Notes: generated by a model from the sequence alone, not told the origin. A stretch of 64,000 nucleotides of DNA from an uncultured Pelagibacteraceae bacterium (GCA_902612605.1 CACMDY010000002.1:124001-188000), one strand, 5' to 3'; shown: positions 9,488 to 21,600, numbered from the stretch's first letter. Numbers and translations: made by a program.

Positions 9488-11186
9488 ATTTTTTGTTTTT
9501 ATGTCTAATAATTTTGAAGTTATATTCTTTCTGTTTTAGCTCACTAATAAGTTTTGTAAAGTTTTTCAAATCTTGAATAATTAGGTTGAACCTAAAATTA
9601 ATGGTTCTATTAGTCTTTTCCACCATTTCAACACTTGAAATATTTACATTATTGGTTCCAATCATTGTTGTAACGTCACCTAATATTCCAGGTCTGTCAG
9701 GTAAAGACATCCAAAGTGTAGTGTTATATTTTTTTTCAGTAGGCTTGCTGTCTTCTTTGTATTGCCAGTATCTTCTTATAGCAGCTCTAGCTTTACCAGT
9801 TTTAGCACTTGTTATCCAATGCAAAGAAGGTGAATCTTTTTTTGATGTTAATATTTTAACTACATCTCCATTTCGCAATATTGATTGTAAAGGACTTTCC
9901 TTTCCATTTATTTCACATCCAATTGCAGTATCACCTACTTTAGTGTGAACAGCATAAGCAAAATCAATTGGACTTGCTTCTTTGGGTAATTTTATAACTG
10001 AGCCTTTTGGTGTAAAACAAAAAACATTTTCTTGAAACATTTGCAGTTTTGTATACTCAAAATAATGTTCTGGATTTTCATTTTTATCAATAATTTCTAC
10101 TAGATCTGCTAACCAGTCGTATTCCTTCCAAGTTAAAGAGTTAAATTTTTCTGACGATTTATATTTCCAATGAGAAGCTATACCTCTTTGCGCAAATTCA
10201 TGCATTTGTTGTGTTCTTAGTTGTATTTCAATAGGTCTTTTATTTGGACCGATTACCGCTGTATGAAGAGATTTATAATTATTTATTTTTGGAGATGAAA
10301 TGTAATCTTTAAATCTACCAGGTATGCAATTCCATTTATTATGAATTAAGCCTAAGGTTTTGTAACAATTTTCAACATTATCTAAAATTATTCTAAAACC
10401 GATTATGTCTGTAATTTGCTCTAGTGAGGTTCTTTTTTTTTGTATTTTTCTCCAAATAGAAAAAGGTGTTTTTTCTCTAGAATAAATTTTAAAATCAATA
10501 TTATTTTCAATTAATAGATTTTCAAATTCACTAAGAACTGAATTATAATTAATCAAATTATTATCTTTTATTGTGTCTAATCTATCTTTGATCATTTTTC
10601 TTGCTTCAGGATTTAAAATATCGAAAGAAAGATCTTCAAGTTCATCTCTTATTCTATTCATTCCCATTCTATCAGCTAGAGGAGCATAAATTTCCATTGT
10701 TTCTTTAGCAATTCTTTTTCTTTTTTCCTCTTTATCAATAGCCTTCAGAGTTCGCATATTATGCAAACGATCTGCAAGTTTTACAAGAAGGACTCTAATA
10801 TCTTTAGAAGTTGCCAGGATCAGTTTTCTAAAATTTTCAGCTTTTGAATTAGAAATAGCCTGGTTTTCAAAAACTGAAATTTTTGTAACTCCATCGACCA
10901 AGTCAGCAACTTCTTTTCCAAATTGTTCTTCTATTGTTTTATAAGTTGCATAAGTATCTTCTATGGTATCGTGAAGTAAACCAGTTGCTATCGTTGCACT
11001 ATCCAATTTAAGTTCAGTTAAAATATTTGCAACAGCAACAGGATGAATGACGTAAGGATCTCCTGATTGTCGTTTTTGATCTTTGTGAACTTTCACTGCA
11101 AAATCATATGCTTTGCTCAGAGTTTCTGGGTTAAGAAACTTATTGTATGATTTAACCTTATTTATTAATTCGTCTGAATTTAGCAT
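9444..11186 (-). CDS. spoT: Rsh-type (p)ppGpp synthetase/hydrolase, short form (580 aa)
   Basis: HD hydrolase (LLHDTIEDT), synthetase domain (NNYKSLHTAVIGP), TGS, C-terminal ACT (LPDRPGILGDVTTMIG). Confidence 0.9.
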   Translation of the reverse strand: MLNSDELINKVKSYNKFLNPETLSKAYDFAVKVHKDQKRQSGDPYVIHPVAVANILTELKLDSATIATGLLHDTIEDTYATYKTIEEQFGKEVADLVDGVTKISVFENQAISNSKAENFRKLILATSKDIRVLLVKLADRLHNMRTLKAIDKEEKRKRIAKETMEIYAPLADRMGMNRIRDELEDLSFDILNPEARKMIKDRLDTIKDNNLINYNSVLSEFENLLIENNIDFKIYSREKTPFSIWRKIQKKRTSLEQITDIIGFRIILDNVENCYKTLGLIHNKWNCIPGRFKDYISSPKINNYKSLHTAVIGPNKRPIEIQLRTQQMHEFAQRGIASHWKYKSSEKFNSLTWKEYDWLADLVEIIDKNENPEHYFEYTKLQMFQENVFCFTPKGSVIKLPKEASPIDFAYAVHTKVGDTAIGCEINGKESPLQSILRNGDVVKILTSKKDSPSLHWITSAKTGKARAAIRRYWQYKEDSKPTEKKYNTTLWMSLPDRPGILGDVTTMIGTNNVNISSVEMVEKTNRTINFRFNLIIQDLKNFTKLISELKQKEYNFKIIRHKNKKYAFFKRFFSGFKKN

Positions 11187-11206
11187 AAATTTATTATATC
11201 ACTTAT

Positions 11207-11734
11207 TTAGATAACTTTAATACTTCTTAAATTATTTTTTTTTAAAGAAGATAGGAGTTTTACTATATTTTTTTTTAATTTTGGGTGAGACCAATTTTTG
11301 CATATTTCAAACAGTGGCATAAGGACAAAGTTTCTATTATGCATTCTTGGATGTGGGATCTCTAATTTGACCAAGTCTTTATTTAATTTAATAATCTTTC
11401 CATTAAAGTCTAATATATCAATATCACAATTTCTTGGATGATTTTGAGGAGCTACTTTTCTTCCTAATTTTCTCTCTATAAACTTGATTAATTTAAACAA
11501 CTGAAATTGATTTAATTTTGTTTTTATAAGTAATACTGCATTAATAAATTTTGGAAAACTAGGATCTGGCCATGATACAGTCTCGTAATAGCTAGATGTT
11601 TTGATAATTTTAATATCATGGGCTTCCAATAAATATTTAGATTTTTCTAAAAAATGTATTCTATTTCCTAAATTAGAACCTATAGATAGATATACATAAT
11701 TAACTTGAGCGTCTAAAATATCTTGCTTTTTCAC
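11207..11734 (-). CDS. folK: HPPK (FolK); probable GTG start at 11734, ORF extends to 11794 overlapping smpB
   Basis: [47 protein letters not shown]. Confidence 0.9.
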   Translation of the reverse strand: MKKQDILDAQVNYVYLSIGSNLGNRIHFLEKSKYLLEAHDIKIIKTSSYYETVSWPDPSFPKFINAVLLIKTKLNQFQLFKLIKFIERKLGRKVAPQNHPRNCDIDILDFNGKIIKLNKDLVKLEIPHPRMHNRNFVLMPLFEICKNWSHPKLKKNIVKLLSSLKKNNLRSIKVI

Positions 11735-12173
11735 GGTTCCAATCTTTAGTTTTTTTGGTTTGTCGCTTATCGTATTGTTTTTTGCCCTTTGCAACTGCTA
11801 TTTCAACTTTTGCTTTACCTTTTTTAAAATACATTTTAGTTGGAACTAAAGCTAGACCATCCTCATTGATTTTACCAATTAGTTTATTAATTTCCCTTTT
11901 GTTAAATAACAACTTTCTTTCTGAGTAAGGATTGTGATTTGAATAACTGGCTTGTTTATAAATAGGTATATGTGAATTAACTAAAAAAATTTCTCCTTCT
12001 TTTTCAACTGCATATGATTCTGCAATATTTATTTTTCCATCTCTTACAGATTTTATTTCAGACCCTTTTAGTACAATTCCCGCTTCTAAGATTTCCTTAA
12101 AGAAAAAATTAAAAGATGCTTTTCGATTTATTGTAATGATCTTGATGCCAGATGTAGATTTATCACTCATCAA
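11700..12173 (-). CDS. smpB: SsrA-binding protein
   Basis: [39 protein letters not shown]. Confidence 0.95.
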   Translation of the reverse strand: MMSDKSTSGIKIITINRKASFNFFFKEILEAGIVLKGSEIKSVRDGKINIAESYAVEKEGEIFLVNSHIPIYKQASYSNHNPYSERKLLFNKREINKLIGKINEDGLALVPTKMYFKKGKAKVEIAVAKGKKQYDKRQTKKTKDWNREKARYFRRSS

Positions 12174-13050
12174 TAAGTTTTGCTACTTTCAATGCTTTCT
12201 CAACTTCCTTTTTTGTATTTTCAGTTATTTTTACCAAAGGTAATCTTACAGTATCATCGCATAGACCAAGTAATTTAGCAGCATATTTAACTGGTGAAGG
12301 ATTACTTTCTATAAATAAATTTTTATGCAACGGTTGCAACATATCATCAAGTTGTTGAGCCTTTTTTAAATCATCCTCATTTGAAGATTTTGATAATTTT
12401 TGAAATTCAGAACATAATTTAGGAGCTACGTTTGCTGTAACACTAATTGTTCCAACGCCTCCTCTTTTATTAAATTCAAAAGCATTATCATCGTTTCCAG
12501 TAAGTTGAATGAAATCATTACCCATTTTTTCTTTTTGTTGATCAACACGATTTAGATCGCCAGTTGCATCTTTAACTCCAACTATATTTTTTAGTTCATA
12601 TAATCTAGCCATTGTTTCAACGCTCATATCGATTACTGAACGGCTTGGAATATTATAAATTATAATTGGAATTCCACAGTTATCATTGATTGATTTATAA
12701 TGTTGATATAATCCTTCTTGAGTGGGTTTATTATAATATGGTGTAACAACTAAAGCACCATCCGCACCAGCTTTTTCAGCGTGTTTAGTTAATGATACGG
12801 CCTCTTCTGTAGAATTAGATCCTGTGCCGGCTATTATGGGAAGTTTACCGGTAGCTTCTTTTATACACAATTCAATTGTTCTCTCATGTTCATCATGTGA
12901 TAATGTTGGTGACTCACCTGTTGTTCCAACTGGAACTAACCCATTTGTTCCATTTTCCAGATGATGATTTATTATTTTTATGTAACTTTCTTCGTCAAGC
13001 TTGTTGTCTTTAAACGGTGTAATTAATGCTACATTTGATCCTTTAAACAT
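12163..13050 (-). CDS. dapA: 4-hydroxy-tetrahydrodipicolinate synthase
   Basis: [35 protein letters not shown]. Confidence 0.96.
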   Translation of the reverse strand: MFKGSNVALITPFKDNKLDEESYIKIINHHLENGTNGLVPVGTTGESPTLSHDEHERTIELCIKEATGKLPIIAGTGSNSTEEAVSLTKHAEKAGADGALVVTPYYNKPTQEGLYQHYKSINDNCGIPIIIYNIPSRSVIDMSVETMARLYELKNIVGVKDATGDLNRVDQQKEKMGNDFIQLTGNDDNAFEFNKRGGVGTISVTANVAPKLCSEFQKLSKSSNEDDLKKAQQLDDMLQPLHKNLFIESNPSPVKYAAKLLGLCDDTVRLPLVKITENTKKEVEKALKVAKLIDE

Positions 13051-13085
13051 AATTATTTATAACATAAGTTGTTTGATTTAATAAA

Positions 13086-15287
13086 ATGTATTTAAAATTA
13101 ATAACTACAATTATCCTTTTTTTCTTATCGTTTCAATCTGCTTTTTCAAATGAAACTATACTTCCTATTAAAAAACCAGATTTAAATGAAAAAAATACAA
13201 CAAAAAAAATAGCTGAAATCATTCCTCTACCAAAACCATCTGAAAAAGAAGATGAAATTCAAAAGGAAATAAAAATTACTACCACGGAAATATTTAAGAA
13301 AATTGATGGTGTAATAATTCCAAAAAATAAGCCTCTAATAGTTAAAGAAAAATTAAGAAAGATAAAAAAACAAAAATTTTATAGCGATAGAGATTTGAGA
13401 TATGCAAAACAAGCTATTTCATTTATGGAGAAAAGTAATTGGAAGGATGCAAAAAAAGCCGCAAGTAAAGCAAGAGCAAAATCTATTTATGATTTTATTC
13501 AATGGAGACATTTACTTACAACTGGTAACAGGGCTACCTTTACAGAATATAAACAGTTTATCGAAAGAGTAAAAGATTATCCAAGGATAGATAGAGTTCG
13601 TTACTTAGGAGAGCATAAAATAAATTCTAAAAATCATACTAAAAATGAAATTATACAGTGGTTCGATAAACACCCTCCTTTAAGTGGATTTGGAAAAATG
13701 ATGCTAGGCGATGCTTTGTTATCAAAAAATAAAGAGACAGCTATAAATTTGATAAAAGAAGGATTTATTACAGCTGATTTAAGTAAAAATGATCTTATTT
13801 TTTTTAGAAAGAAATTTAAAAAATATTTGAACAGTAGCGATTATATTAAAAGAGCTGATTATTTAGCTTGGGAGAATAAATATTGGGACCTTAAAAGAAT
13901 GTTAAGATATCTACCTAAAGATTATCAACTTTTATATACAGCAAGGCAACTGTTAATGAGCAGATCTTATGGTGTTGATAGCGCTATATCGAATGTGCCT
14001 GCAAGTTTAAAAAAGGATGCAGGTTTAAATTATGATAGACTCAAATGGAGAAGGAAAAGAGGAAGAGTTGATAGTTCTTTAGAAATTTTACTAAGTATCA
14101 AAAATAATAAAGACTATATGGTTCGCCCAGATAAATGGTGGGTTGAAAGATCAATAATTGCGAGATCACTTATTTATAAGAAAAGATATGAGCAAGCTTA
14201 TAAAGTTACAAGTAAACATGGTCTATCAGAGGGTGCCGAATTAGCTGAAGCTGAATGGATGAGTGGATGGATTGCATTAAGTTTCTTAAAAGACCCAATT
14301 TTAGCAAAGAGTCATTTTACTAAATTTTATAATAATGTTGGATATCCAATTAGTTTATCAAGAGGTGCTTATTGGCTTGGAAAAGCAAATTTGGCACTAA
14401 ATAATAAGGAAGAAGCAGATAAGTGGTTTAAAGAAGGTTCAAAATATCTAACAACCTATTATGGTCAATTATCTCATATGAAAATATATCCAAATAAAAC
14501 TTTTGAACTTAAAGAAAGTACCCAAGTTGACAAAAATTATGCTGAAAGTTTTTACAAAAATAAATTAGTGGCAATAGTACATTTATTAGATGAAGTAAAA
14601 AAAGATAAATATACGAAACATATTTTAAGATTTCTAGCAAATGACAATGTTTCAGCAGGGAGTGAAGTATTAGCAGCAAAACTAGCAACTGACATCGCTA
14701 GATTTGATTTTGCTATTCAGGTTTCTAAAATAGCATCTTATCAAAAAAGGTTTCATAACAAATATAATTATCCAGTAATAAGCACTCCGAATAAAGTTGG
14801 ATCAAGAAAAATCCCAGAACAAGCTTTAATATTATCTATTATAAGACAAGAAAGTGAGTTTGATATATCTGCAAGAAGTAGAGTTGGAGCACAAGGCTTA
14901 ATGCAATTGATGCCTTACACTGCAAAGACAGTTGCTAAGCAGGCAAAAGTTTCTTACTCAAAATCTCGTTTAACAACTAGTCCTGAGTATAATATAAATT
15001 TAGGATCTTTTTATATTGCAGGTTTAATTCTTGATTATGATGGATCCTACCCTTTCGCTGTAGCAGCATATAATGCAGGACCAAAAAGAGTGAAGTATTG
15101 GAAAAAAATAAATAAAGATCCTCAAAAGAAACAAATCGATTATGTTGATTGGGTAGAACTTATTAAGTTTAAAGAGACCAGAAACTATGTTCAGAGGGTT
15201 ATGGAGAATTACAATGTTTATAGATACATTTTGTCTCAAAAACCAATATTTTTAAAAGATTTTTTTAGAAATAATCCACTCTATTAA
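13086..15287 (+). CDS. slt: soluble lytic murein transglycosylase
   Basis: Signal peptide; C-terminal SLT domain RQESEFDISARSRVGAQGLMQLMPYTAKTVAK...AAYNAGPKRV. Confidence 0.92.
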   Translation: MYLKLITTIILFFLSFQSAFSNETILPIKKPDLNEKNTTKKIAEIIPLPKPSEKEDEIQKEIKITTTEIFKKIDGVIIPKNKPLIVKEKLRKIKKQKFYSDRDLRYAKQAISFMEKSNWKDAKKAASKARAKSIYDFIQWRHLLTTGNRATFTEYKQFIERVKDYPRIDRVRYLGEHKINSKNHTKNEIIQWFDKHPPLSGFGKMMLGDALLSKNKETAINLIKEGFITADLSKNDLIFFRKKFKKYLNSSDYIKRADYLAWENKYWDLKRMLRYLPKDYQLLYTARQLLMSRSYGVDSAISNVPASLKKDAGLNYDRLKWRRKRGRVDSSLEILLSIKNNKDYMVRPDKWWVERSIIARSLIYKKRYEQAYKVTSKHGLSEGAELAEAEWMSGWIALSFLKDPILAKSHFTKFYNNVGYPISLSRGAYWLGKANLALNNKEEADKWFKEGSKYLTTYYGQLSHMKIYPNKTFELKESTQVDKNYAESFYKNKLVAIVHLLDEVKKDKYTKHILRFLANDNVSAGSEVLAAKLATDIARFDFAIQVSKIASYQKRFHNKYNYPVISTPNKVGSRKIPEQALILSIIRQESEFDISARSRVGAQGLMQLMPYTAKTVAKQAKVSYSKSRLTTSPEYNINLGSFYIAGLILDYDGSYPFAVAAYNAGPKRVKYWKKINKDPQKKQIDYVDWVELIKFKETRNYVQRVMENYNVYRYILSQKPIFLKDFFRNNPLY

Positions 15288-15290
15288 ATT

Positions 15291-16973
15291 ATGGATAAAA
15301 ATGAGGAAAATTTAAGAAATTTTCAAATAAGTTTAGACTACATCAAAGAAAATAAAATTAGTAAAGCAGAAAAATTACTTTTGAAATTAAAAGAAATTGA
15401 AAAATTTAAGATAGATGCATTAGTTTATCTTGGAGTTTGTAAAATAAAAACCGATAGTAAAGATGCTGCCATAAAACTTTTAAATCAGGCAATAGAAATC
15501 TCAAGTAACCATGAATTTGCAAACTTAAATTTAGGATTAATTTATTTTGATAACAAAGATTTTCAAAATTCAATTAAATATTTAAATAAAGCATTTGAGA
15601 TAAACAACAAAAATTTAGTAGCCATCTATCATCTTGGGCTTATAAATTTATTAATAAAAAATCTTGAAGAGGCTGAAAAATATTTCAATAAAGTACTTGA
15701 ACTAAATGATAGTGACCAAAATGCATTGCTTAATCTTGGAATTATTTATAACCAAAAAAAAGATAATAAAAGAACTTATGATATTTATAATAAAATTCTT
15801 AAAATTAACCCAAATAATTTAAATGCATTAAACAATATAGGTATACTAAATTATAATTTACTAAATTATAAAGAAGCAATAAGCAATTTTACAAAGTGCA
15901 TAAACATTAATAAAACATATATTCCAGCTTACAACAATCTTGGGAGAGTAAATGCTGATTTAAGAAATTTTGATAAAGCAAAAGAATTTTTTGATAAATC
16001 AATACTGTTAAATCAAAATGATTTTGTTAGTAAATTTGAGTTAAGCAAAATATTTTTTTCATTAGGTGATATTGAAAATGCTTTTAAATTCTATGAAAAT
16101 CGAAAATTAATTGTTAATGACAAAAACGTAAATTATATAAAAAAGAATTTTAAAAGTATTGAATGGAATGGTGAAGAACTAAAGAATAAAAAAATTATAA
16201 TCTTATCTGAGCAAGGGTTTGGAGATGTAATACAATTTAGCAGATATATAAATTGGCTTAAAAATGAAAATCAAATTTATTTTTTAGTAAATAGTAAATT
16301 AAATTATCTACTTAAAAATTTAAAAGTTAATCTAATAAATAGTTTGAACGAAATACCTAATCATGATTACTATCAAAGTATTCTAACTTTGCCAGGAATT
16401 TATTATAAATCTAAAAAAAGAATACTTGGTGAAGTTAATTATATTAAATCAGATGAGTTAGTCGAAAAAAAATGGTCAAAAAAATTAGATTATTTAAAAA
16501 AATATAGGGTTGGAATATTTTGGCAAGGTAATAAAAATTATACAGATGATATAAAAAGATCAATCCCATTAATTAAATTTGAAAAAATAATTAAAAATAA
16601 AAATATAGATATTATAAGTTTTCAAAAAGGTTTTGGTTCTGAACAGATTAAAAAAAATCAATTTGAAAATTATATTAAAGATTTTTCTTTGGAAATTGAT
16701 ATGGATAATGACGCTTTTAAAGATACTGTATCAATATTAAAAAATATAAATTTACTTATAACAATTGATTCTGCAATTGCTCATGTAGCTGGTACATTGG
16801 GGATAAAAACATGGTTATTACTTTTTCACAATCCACATTGGGTATGGCAATTACAAAAAAATGACATTAGTTTTTATAAATCTGTTGAAATTATTCAACA
16901 GGAGAAACCAGGTGACTGGAGTAATGTCTTTAAAAAAGTTGAGGCTAAATTAGATCTTATCTTATCAAGTTAA
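15291..16973 (+). CDS. TPR-repeat protein with C-terminal glycosyltransferase-like domain
   Basis: Repeated TPR motifs (ALLNLGIIYNQKKD..., ALNNIGILNYNLLN...), C-terminal FWQGNKNYTDDIKRSIPL...LLITIDSAIAHVAGTLG. Confidence 0.75.
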   Translation: MDKNEENLRNFQISLDYIKENKISKAEKLLLKLKEIEKFKIDALVYLGVCKIKTDSKDAAIKLLNQAIEISSNHEFANLNLGLIYFDNKDFQNSIKYLNKAFEINNKNLVAIYHLGLINLLIKNLEEAEKYFNKVLELNDSDQNALLNLGIIYNQKKDNKRTYDIYNKILKINPNNLNALNNIGILNYNLLNYKEAISNFTKCININKTYIPAYNNLGRVNADLRNFDKAKEFFDKSILLNQNDFVSKFELSKIFFSLGDIENAFKFYENRKLIVNDKNVNYIKKNFKSIEWNGEELKNKKIIILSEQGFGDVIQFSRYINWLKNENQIYFLVNSKLNYLLKNLKVNLINSLNEIPNHDYYQSILTLPGIYYKSKKRILGEVNYIKSDELVEKKWSKKLDYLKKYRVGIFWQGNKNYTDDIKRSIPLIKFEKIIKNKNIDIISFQKGFGSEQIKKNQFENYIKDFSLEIDMDNDAFKDTVSILKNINLLITIDSAIAHVAGTLGIKTWLLLFHNPHWVWQLQKNDISFYKSVEIIQQEKPGDWSNVFKKVEAKLDLILSS

Positions 16974-16984
16974 AATAAAGATTA

Positions 16985-17079
16985 TGGCGGAAGGAGAGGG
17001 ATTCGAACCCTCGGTACACCTTTTCAAGCGTACGGCGGTTTAGCAAACCGCTGGTTTAAACCAGCTCACCCATCCTTCC
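16985..17079 (-). tRNA. tRNA-Ser(GCU), CCA encoded
   Basis: Reverse complement GGAAGGATGGGTGAGCTGGTTTAAACCAGCGGTTTGCTAAACCGCCGTACGC...GGTTCGAATCCCTCTCCTTCCGCCA; acceptor stem pairs, anticodon GCT, long variable arm. Confidence 0.96.
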
Positions 17080-17094
17080 GTGTAAATATGTGTA

Positions 17095-17129
17095 ACTTGA
17101 AATCATTGAATATTCAATCATATTCAAGT
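17095..17129. promoter_or_regulatory. nested near-palindrome between tRNA-Ser and soxB, possible operator/promoter region
   Basis: Perfect 14-bp palindrome ATTGAATATTCAAT (17105-17118) nested inside ACTTGAA (17095-17101) / TTCAAGT (17123-17129). Confidence 0.4.
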
Positions 17130-17143
17130 AATTTCACCAAAAT

Positions 17144-18397
17144 ATGAAAAACAAATATTCAGTATTCTCTCTAATAAAAAATGCTTTATCACAGCATGAG
17201 AATTGGCAACAAGCTTGGGGAAATCCAGAGCCAAAAAAAGAATACGATGCTATTATTGTGGGTGGTGGCGGACACGGTTTAGCTACTGCTTATTATTTAG
17301 CAAAGAAACATAATTTAAAAAATATCGCAGTCTTAGAAAAAGGTTGGATTGGTGGTGGAAATACAGGGCGTAACACTACAATCATTAGATCAAATTATTT
17401 ATGGGATGCTAGTGCTGGTTTATATGATCATGCGCTTAAGCTATGGGAAAATTTATCTCAAGAGCTAAACTACAATGTGATGTTCAGTCAAAGAGGTGTA
17501 ATGAATTTAGCTCACAACCTTCAAGATGTAAGAGATTTAAAAAGAAGAACACATGCTAATAGACTAAACGGAATTGACGCTGTTTGGTTAAATACTGAGC
17601 AAGTTAAAAAATTTTGCCCAATTATAAATACATCACCTGATATCAGATACCCAGTTTTGGGTGGAACATTACAAAGAAGAGCAGGAACAGCAAGACATGA
17701 TGCTGTTGCCTGGGGTTATGCTAGAGGCGCAAGCGATATGGGTGTTGATATAATTCAAAACTGTGAAGTTAAAGGAATAAAAAGAAATGGTGATAAAGTT
17801 GAAGGATTAGAAACAACTAAAGGATTTATAAAAACTAATAAAATTGGAGTTGTTGCTGCAGGTCACTCAAGCGTAATTGCAAATATGGCTGGATTAAAAC
17901 TGCCTCTTGAAAGCAAACCATTACAAGCGTTAGTTTCAGAACCAGTAAAACCAATTATTGATACTGTTGTAATGTCAAATGCAGTTCATGCTTATGTAAG
18001 TCAATCTGATAAAGGCGAATTAGTTATAGGTGCAGGAACAGATTCATATGTTTCATATACTCAAAGAGGTAGTCATAATATTGTTGAAGAAACTTTAAAG
18101 GCTATTTTAGAACTCTACCCTATTTTTAGTAGAATGAAGATGTTAAGACAATGGGGAGGAATTGTTGATATATGTCCAGATGCAAGTCCTATTATAAGTA
18201 AAACTAATATAAAAGGTTTATATTTTAATTGTGGTTGGGGTACCGGTGGTTTTAAAGCTACTCCAGGATCGGGAGATTTGTTTGCTCACACAATCGCAAA
18301 TGATGAGCCACATAAATTAAATGCAGCATTTAATTTAAATAGATTTGTAAGCGGTGATCTTGTTGATGAACATGGTGCTGCAGCAGTTGCACATTAA
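17144..18397 (+). CDS. soxB: sarcosine oxidase beta subunit
   Basis: [23 protein letters not shown] motif; followed by soxD/A/G. Confidence 0.95.
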   Translation: MKNKYSVFSLIKNALSQHENWQQAWGNPEPKKEYDAIIVGGGGHGLATAYYLAKKHNLKNIAVLEKGWIGGGNTGRNTTIIRSNYLWDASAGLYDHALKLWENLSQELNYNVMFSQRGVMNLAHNLQDVRDLKRRTHANRLNGIDAVWLNTEQVKKFCPIINTSPDIRYPVLGGTLQRRAGTARHDAVAWGYARGASDMGVDIIQNCEVKGIKRNGDKVEGLETTKGFIKTNKIGVVAAGHSSVIANMAGLKLPLESKPLQALVSEPVKPIIDTVVMSNAVHAYVSQSDKGELVIGAGTDSYVSYTQRGSHNIVEETLKAILELYPIFSRMKMLRQWGGIVDICPDASPIISKTNIKGLYFNCGWGTGGFKATPGSGDLFAHTIANDEPHKLNAAFNLNRFVSGDLVDEHGAAAVAH

Positions 18398-18399
18398 TA

Positions 18400-18681
18400 A
18401 TGTTTTTAATTAATTGTCCATTTTGTGGAGAGAGAGATCAAAGTGAATTTTCTTCAGGTGGTGAAGCTCATATAGTTAGACCAAAACAACCAACTGAACT
18501 TAGCGATGATGAATGGGCGGAATATCTATTTATGAGAAAAAATATTAAAGGTATTCAATTTGAAAGATGGAATCATGTTCACGGATGCAGAAAATGGTTC
18601 AACGTCGTTAGAGACACATCGAATGATAAAATATTATCTGTTTATAAAATGGGTGAAAAACCTCCTGTTAATTATAAGTAA
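18400..18681 (+). CDS. soxD: sarcosine oxidase delta subunit
   Basis: INCPFCGERDQSEF...HVHGCRKWFNVVRDT. Confidence 0.96.
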   Translation: MFLINCPFCGERDQSEFSSGGEAHIVRPKQPTELSDDEWAEYLFMRKNIKGIQFERWNHVHGCRKWFNVVRDTSNDKILSVYKMGEKPPVNYK

Positions 18682-21600
18682 TGCCCAATTATAGAATTCA
18701 CAAAACCGAATATATTGATGAAACTAAGAGAGTTTCATTTAAATATGATGGTAAGACTTACTTTGGATATGAGGGTGATACCTTGGCATCTGCACTTTTG
18801 GCAAATGGTATTCATTTAGTCGGTAGAAGTTTTAAATATCACAGACCAAGGGGTATAGTTTCTTGTGGAGCAGAAGAGCCTAATGCAATTTGTCAAATTG
18901 GTAGTAAAAAAGACCTAACAGAACCAAATGTAAGAGCTACCGAGTTAGAATTGTATGAAGGATTAGAAGCAAGTTCTCAAAATTGCTGGCCTAACGTAAA
19001 ATTTGACATTGGAGGTATTAATAATTTTATATCACCGTTAATTCCTGCAGGCTTTTATTATAAAACATTTATGTGGCCAAAGAGTTTTTGGAAAAAAGTA
19101 TATGAACCATTAATACGATTATCTGCGGGTTTGGGAAAATCTCCTACAGAACCAGATCCTGATATCTATGATCACAAATATGTTCACTACGATGTATTGG
19201 TAATCGGTGGTGGAGTTTCAGGTATTATTGCTGCAAAAATGGCTGCAAAAAATAATTTAAAAACTTTATTAGTAGATGACAAAAAAATACTAGGTGGTTC
19301 TACAATTTATCAAAACAATGAGTCTATTAAGATTGATGATAAATTATCAAGTGAATGGTTAAAAAATGAAATTCAAGAAATTAAAAAATTAAGTAATTTA
19401 ACAATTAAGACAAGAACAAGTATTGCAGCTTATCATGGATACAATTTTCTTTTAGCTAAAGAAAATTTAACAGATCATTTACCAGAGGAAAAAAAGAAAA
19501 ATAAGATTAGACAACGATTATGGAAAATAAGAGCAAAAAAAGTTGTAATTGCAACTGGATCAATTGAAAGACCACTTGTATTCAATAATAATGATAGACC
19601 AGGAATATTATTATCTAATTCTATAAACAAATATTTAGATTATTACGGCGTTACCTGTGGAGAAAATATAATATTATTTACAAATAATGATAGTGCATAC
19701 GAAACTTCAATTTCACTTCATAAAAAAGGTATAAAGAATATAATTGTTGATTTAAGAAAATCTGCTAGCTCTGAATTAATCAAACAAGCAGAAAGTCTAG
19801 GAATAAAAATCTACTTCAATCATGTTGTAACAAATACTTTTGGATACAGAAAAATAAATTCATTAGAAATCATGAAACTATCGGAAGATGGAAATACAAC
19901 TGTAGGCAATAAAATTAGATTAAGTTGTGACTGTTTAGGAATGAGTGGTGGATGGACACCTATGGTGCATATGCATACTCAATCTGGAGGTAAATTAGAT
20001 TTTAGAGATGAAGACCAAGTATTCTTACCAAAAGAAAATAGTGAAGATCAAATTTCTGTTGGTTCATGCAATGGAGATTTTGATTTAGAAAATATTATAG
20101 ATAAAACAGTCAATAAAATTAATAAATTCTTAGATATAGATAATCAAGATTACCAGGATACAAATATAATTTGCTCTAAAGAAAATGATAAAAGAAATAT
20201 ATGGCTTTTACCAAATAAAATACCTTTAGGTAAAACAAAATGCTTTATAGATTTTCAAAATGACTCAACTGCAAAAGATATTAAATTAGCATTAAAAGAA
20301 GGCTTTAGATCAATTGAACATGTAAAAAGATATACAACGACTGGTATGGCAACAGATCAGGGAAAGTTATCTAATATGCACGCACTTGGGATTATAGCTG
20401 ATACAGCTGGTGTAAAAATGGGTACATTAGGAACAACTACATTTAGACCTCCATTCACACCATTAACCTTCGGAACACTAGTTGGAAGAAATGTTGGAAA
20501 ATTTTTTGAAGTAGTAAGAAAAACATCAATGCATGAATGGCATGTGGAAAATAATGCAGAATTTGAAAATGTTGGTCAGTGGAAAAGACCCTGGTACTAT
20601 CCAAAAAATGGGGAAAATATGTATGCTGCTGTTCAAAGAGAGAGTAAAGCCGCACGAGACAGTGCGGGTATCTTAGATGCATCAACTCTTGGAAAAATTG
20701 ATATCCAAGGAACAGATGCATCAGAATTTTTAAATCGAGTTTACACAAATGCTTGGTCAAAACTTGCAATCGGAAAATGTAGATACGGACTCATGTTAAA
20801 CGAGGATGGTATGGTTTATGATGATGGTGTTACAACAAGAATATCCGAAAATCATTATCTAATGACAACCACTACTGGGGGAGCTGCAAATGTATTAAAC
20901 AAACTTGAGGATTATCTACAAACGGAGTGGCCAGAGTTAGATGTTTATTTAACATCAGTGACAGATCATTATTCTACAGCAAGTATCTGTGGTCCAAATT
21001 CAAAAAAAATCCTTAACAAACTTTTTCCAAATTTAGATTTAAGTGATGAAAACTTCCCTCATATGTCATTTAAAGAAGATAAACTTGAAAATATAAATTG
21101 TAGAATAATGAGAATAAGTTTTACAGGTGAACTAAGCTATGAAATTAACATAGAGTCGAAATATGGACATTCATTATGGAAAATGTGTATAGAAGCTGGG
21201 AAAGAGTTTAATTTGACACCTTATGGTACCGAAACAATGCACCTACTCAGAGCTGAAAAAGGTTTCATTATTGTTGGACAAGATACAGATGGCACAATGA
21301 CTCCTTCAGACTTACAGATGGATTGGATTGTAAGTAAAAAGAAATATGACTTCATTGGTAAAAGATCTTTATATAGAAGTGATACTATTAGAGAAGATAG
21401 AAAGCAATTGGTAGGACTACTTACAGATGATCCAAAAGAAATTTTGGAAGAAGGTGCTCAAATTGTTTCAGACGTTAAATCAAAGCCTATAGATATGCTA
21501 GGACATGTAACTTCCAGCTATTTTAGTCCAAACCTAAATAAATCAATTGCCTTGGCTGTAGTTAGGAGTGGAAAAACAATGAAAGGTCAAAAATTAATTA

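Noticed and set aside
9586-9948. 120-aa + strand ORF opposite the rsh gene
   Set aside because: Antisense shadow ORF with no independent support.
11735-11794. Long N-terminal extension of FolK ([20 protein letters not shown])
   Set aside because: It is an out-of-frame reading of the smpB 3' end; a GTG start at 11734 gives the normal FolK N-terminus.
17081-17143. Glycine riboswitch upstream of soxBDAG
   Set aside because: Only 63 bp lie between tRNA-Ser and soxB, too short, and no aptamer-like sequence is visible.
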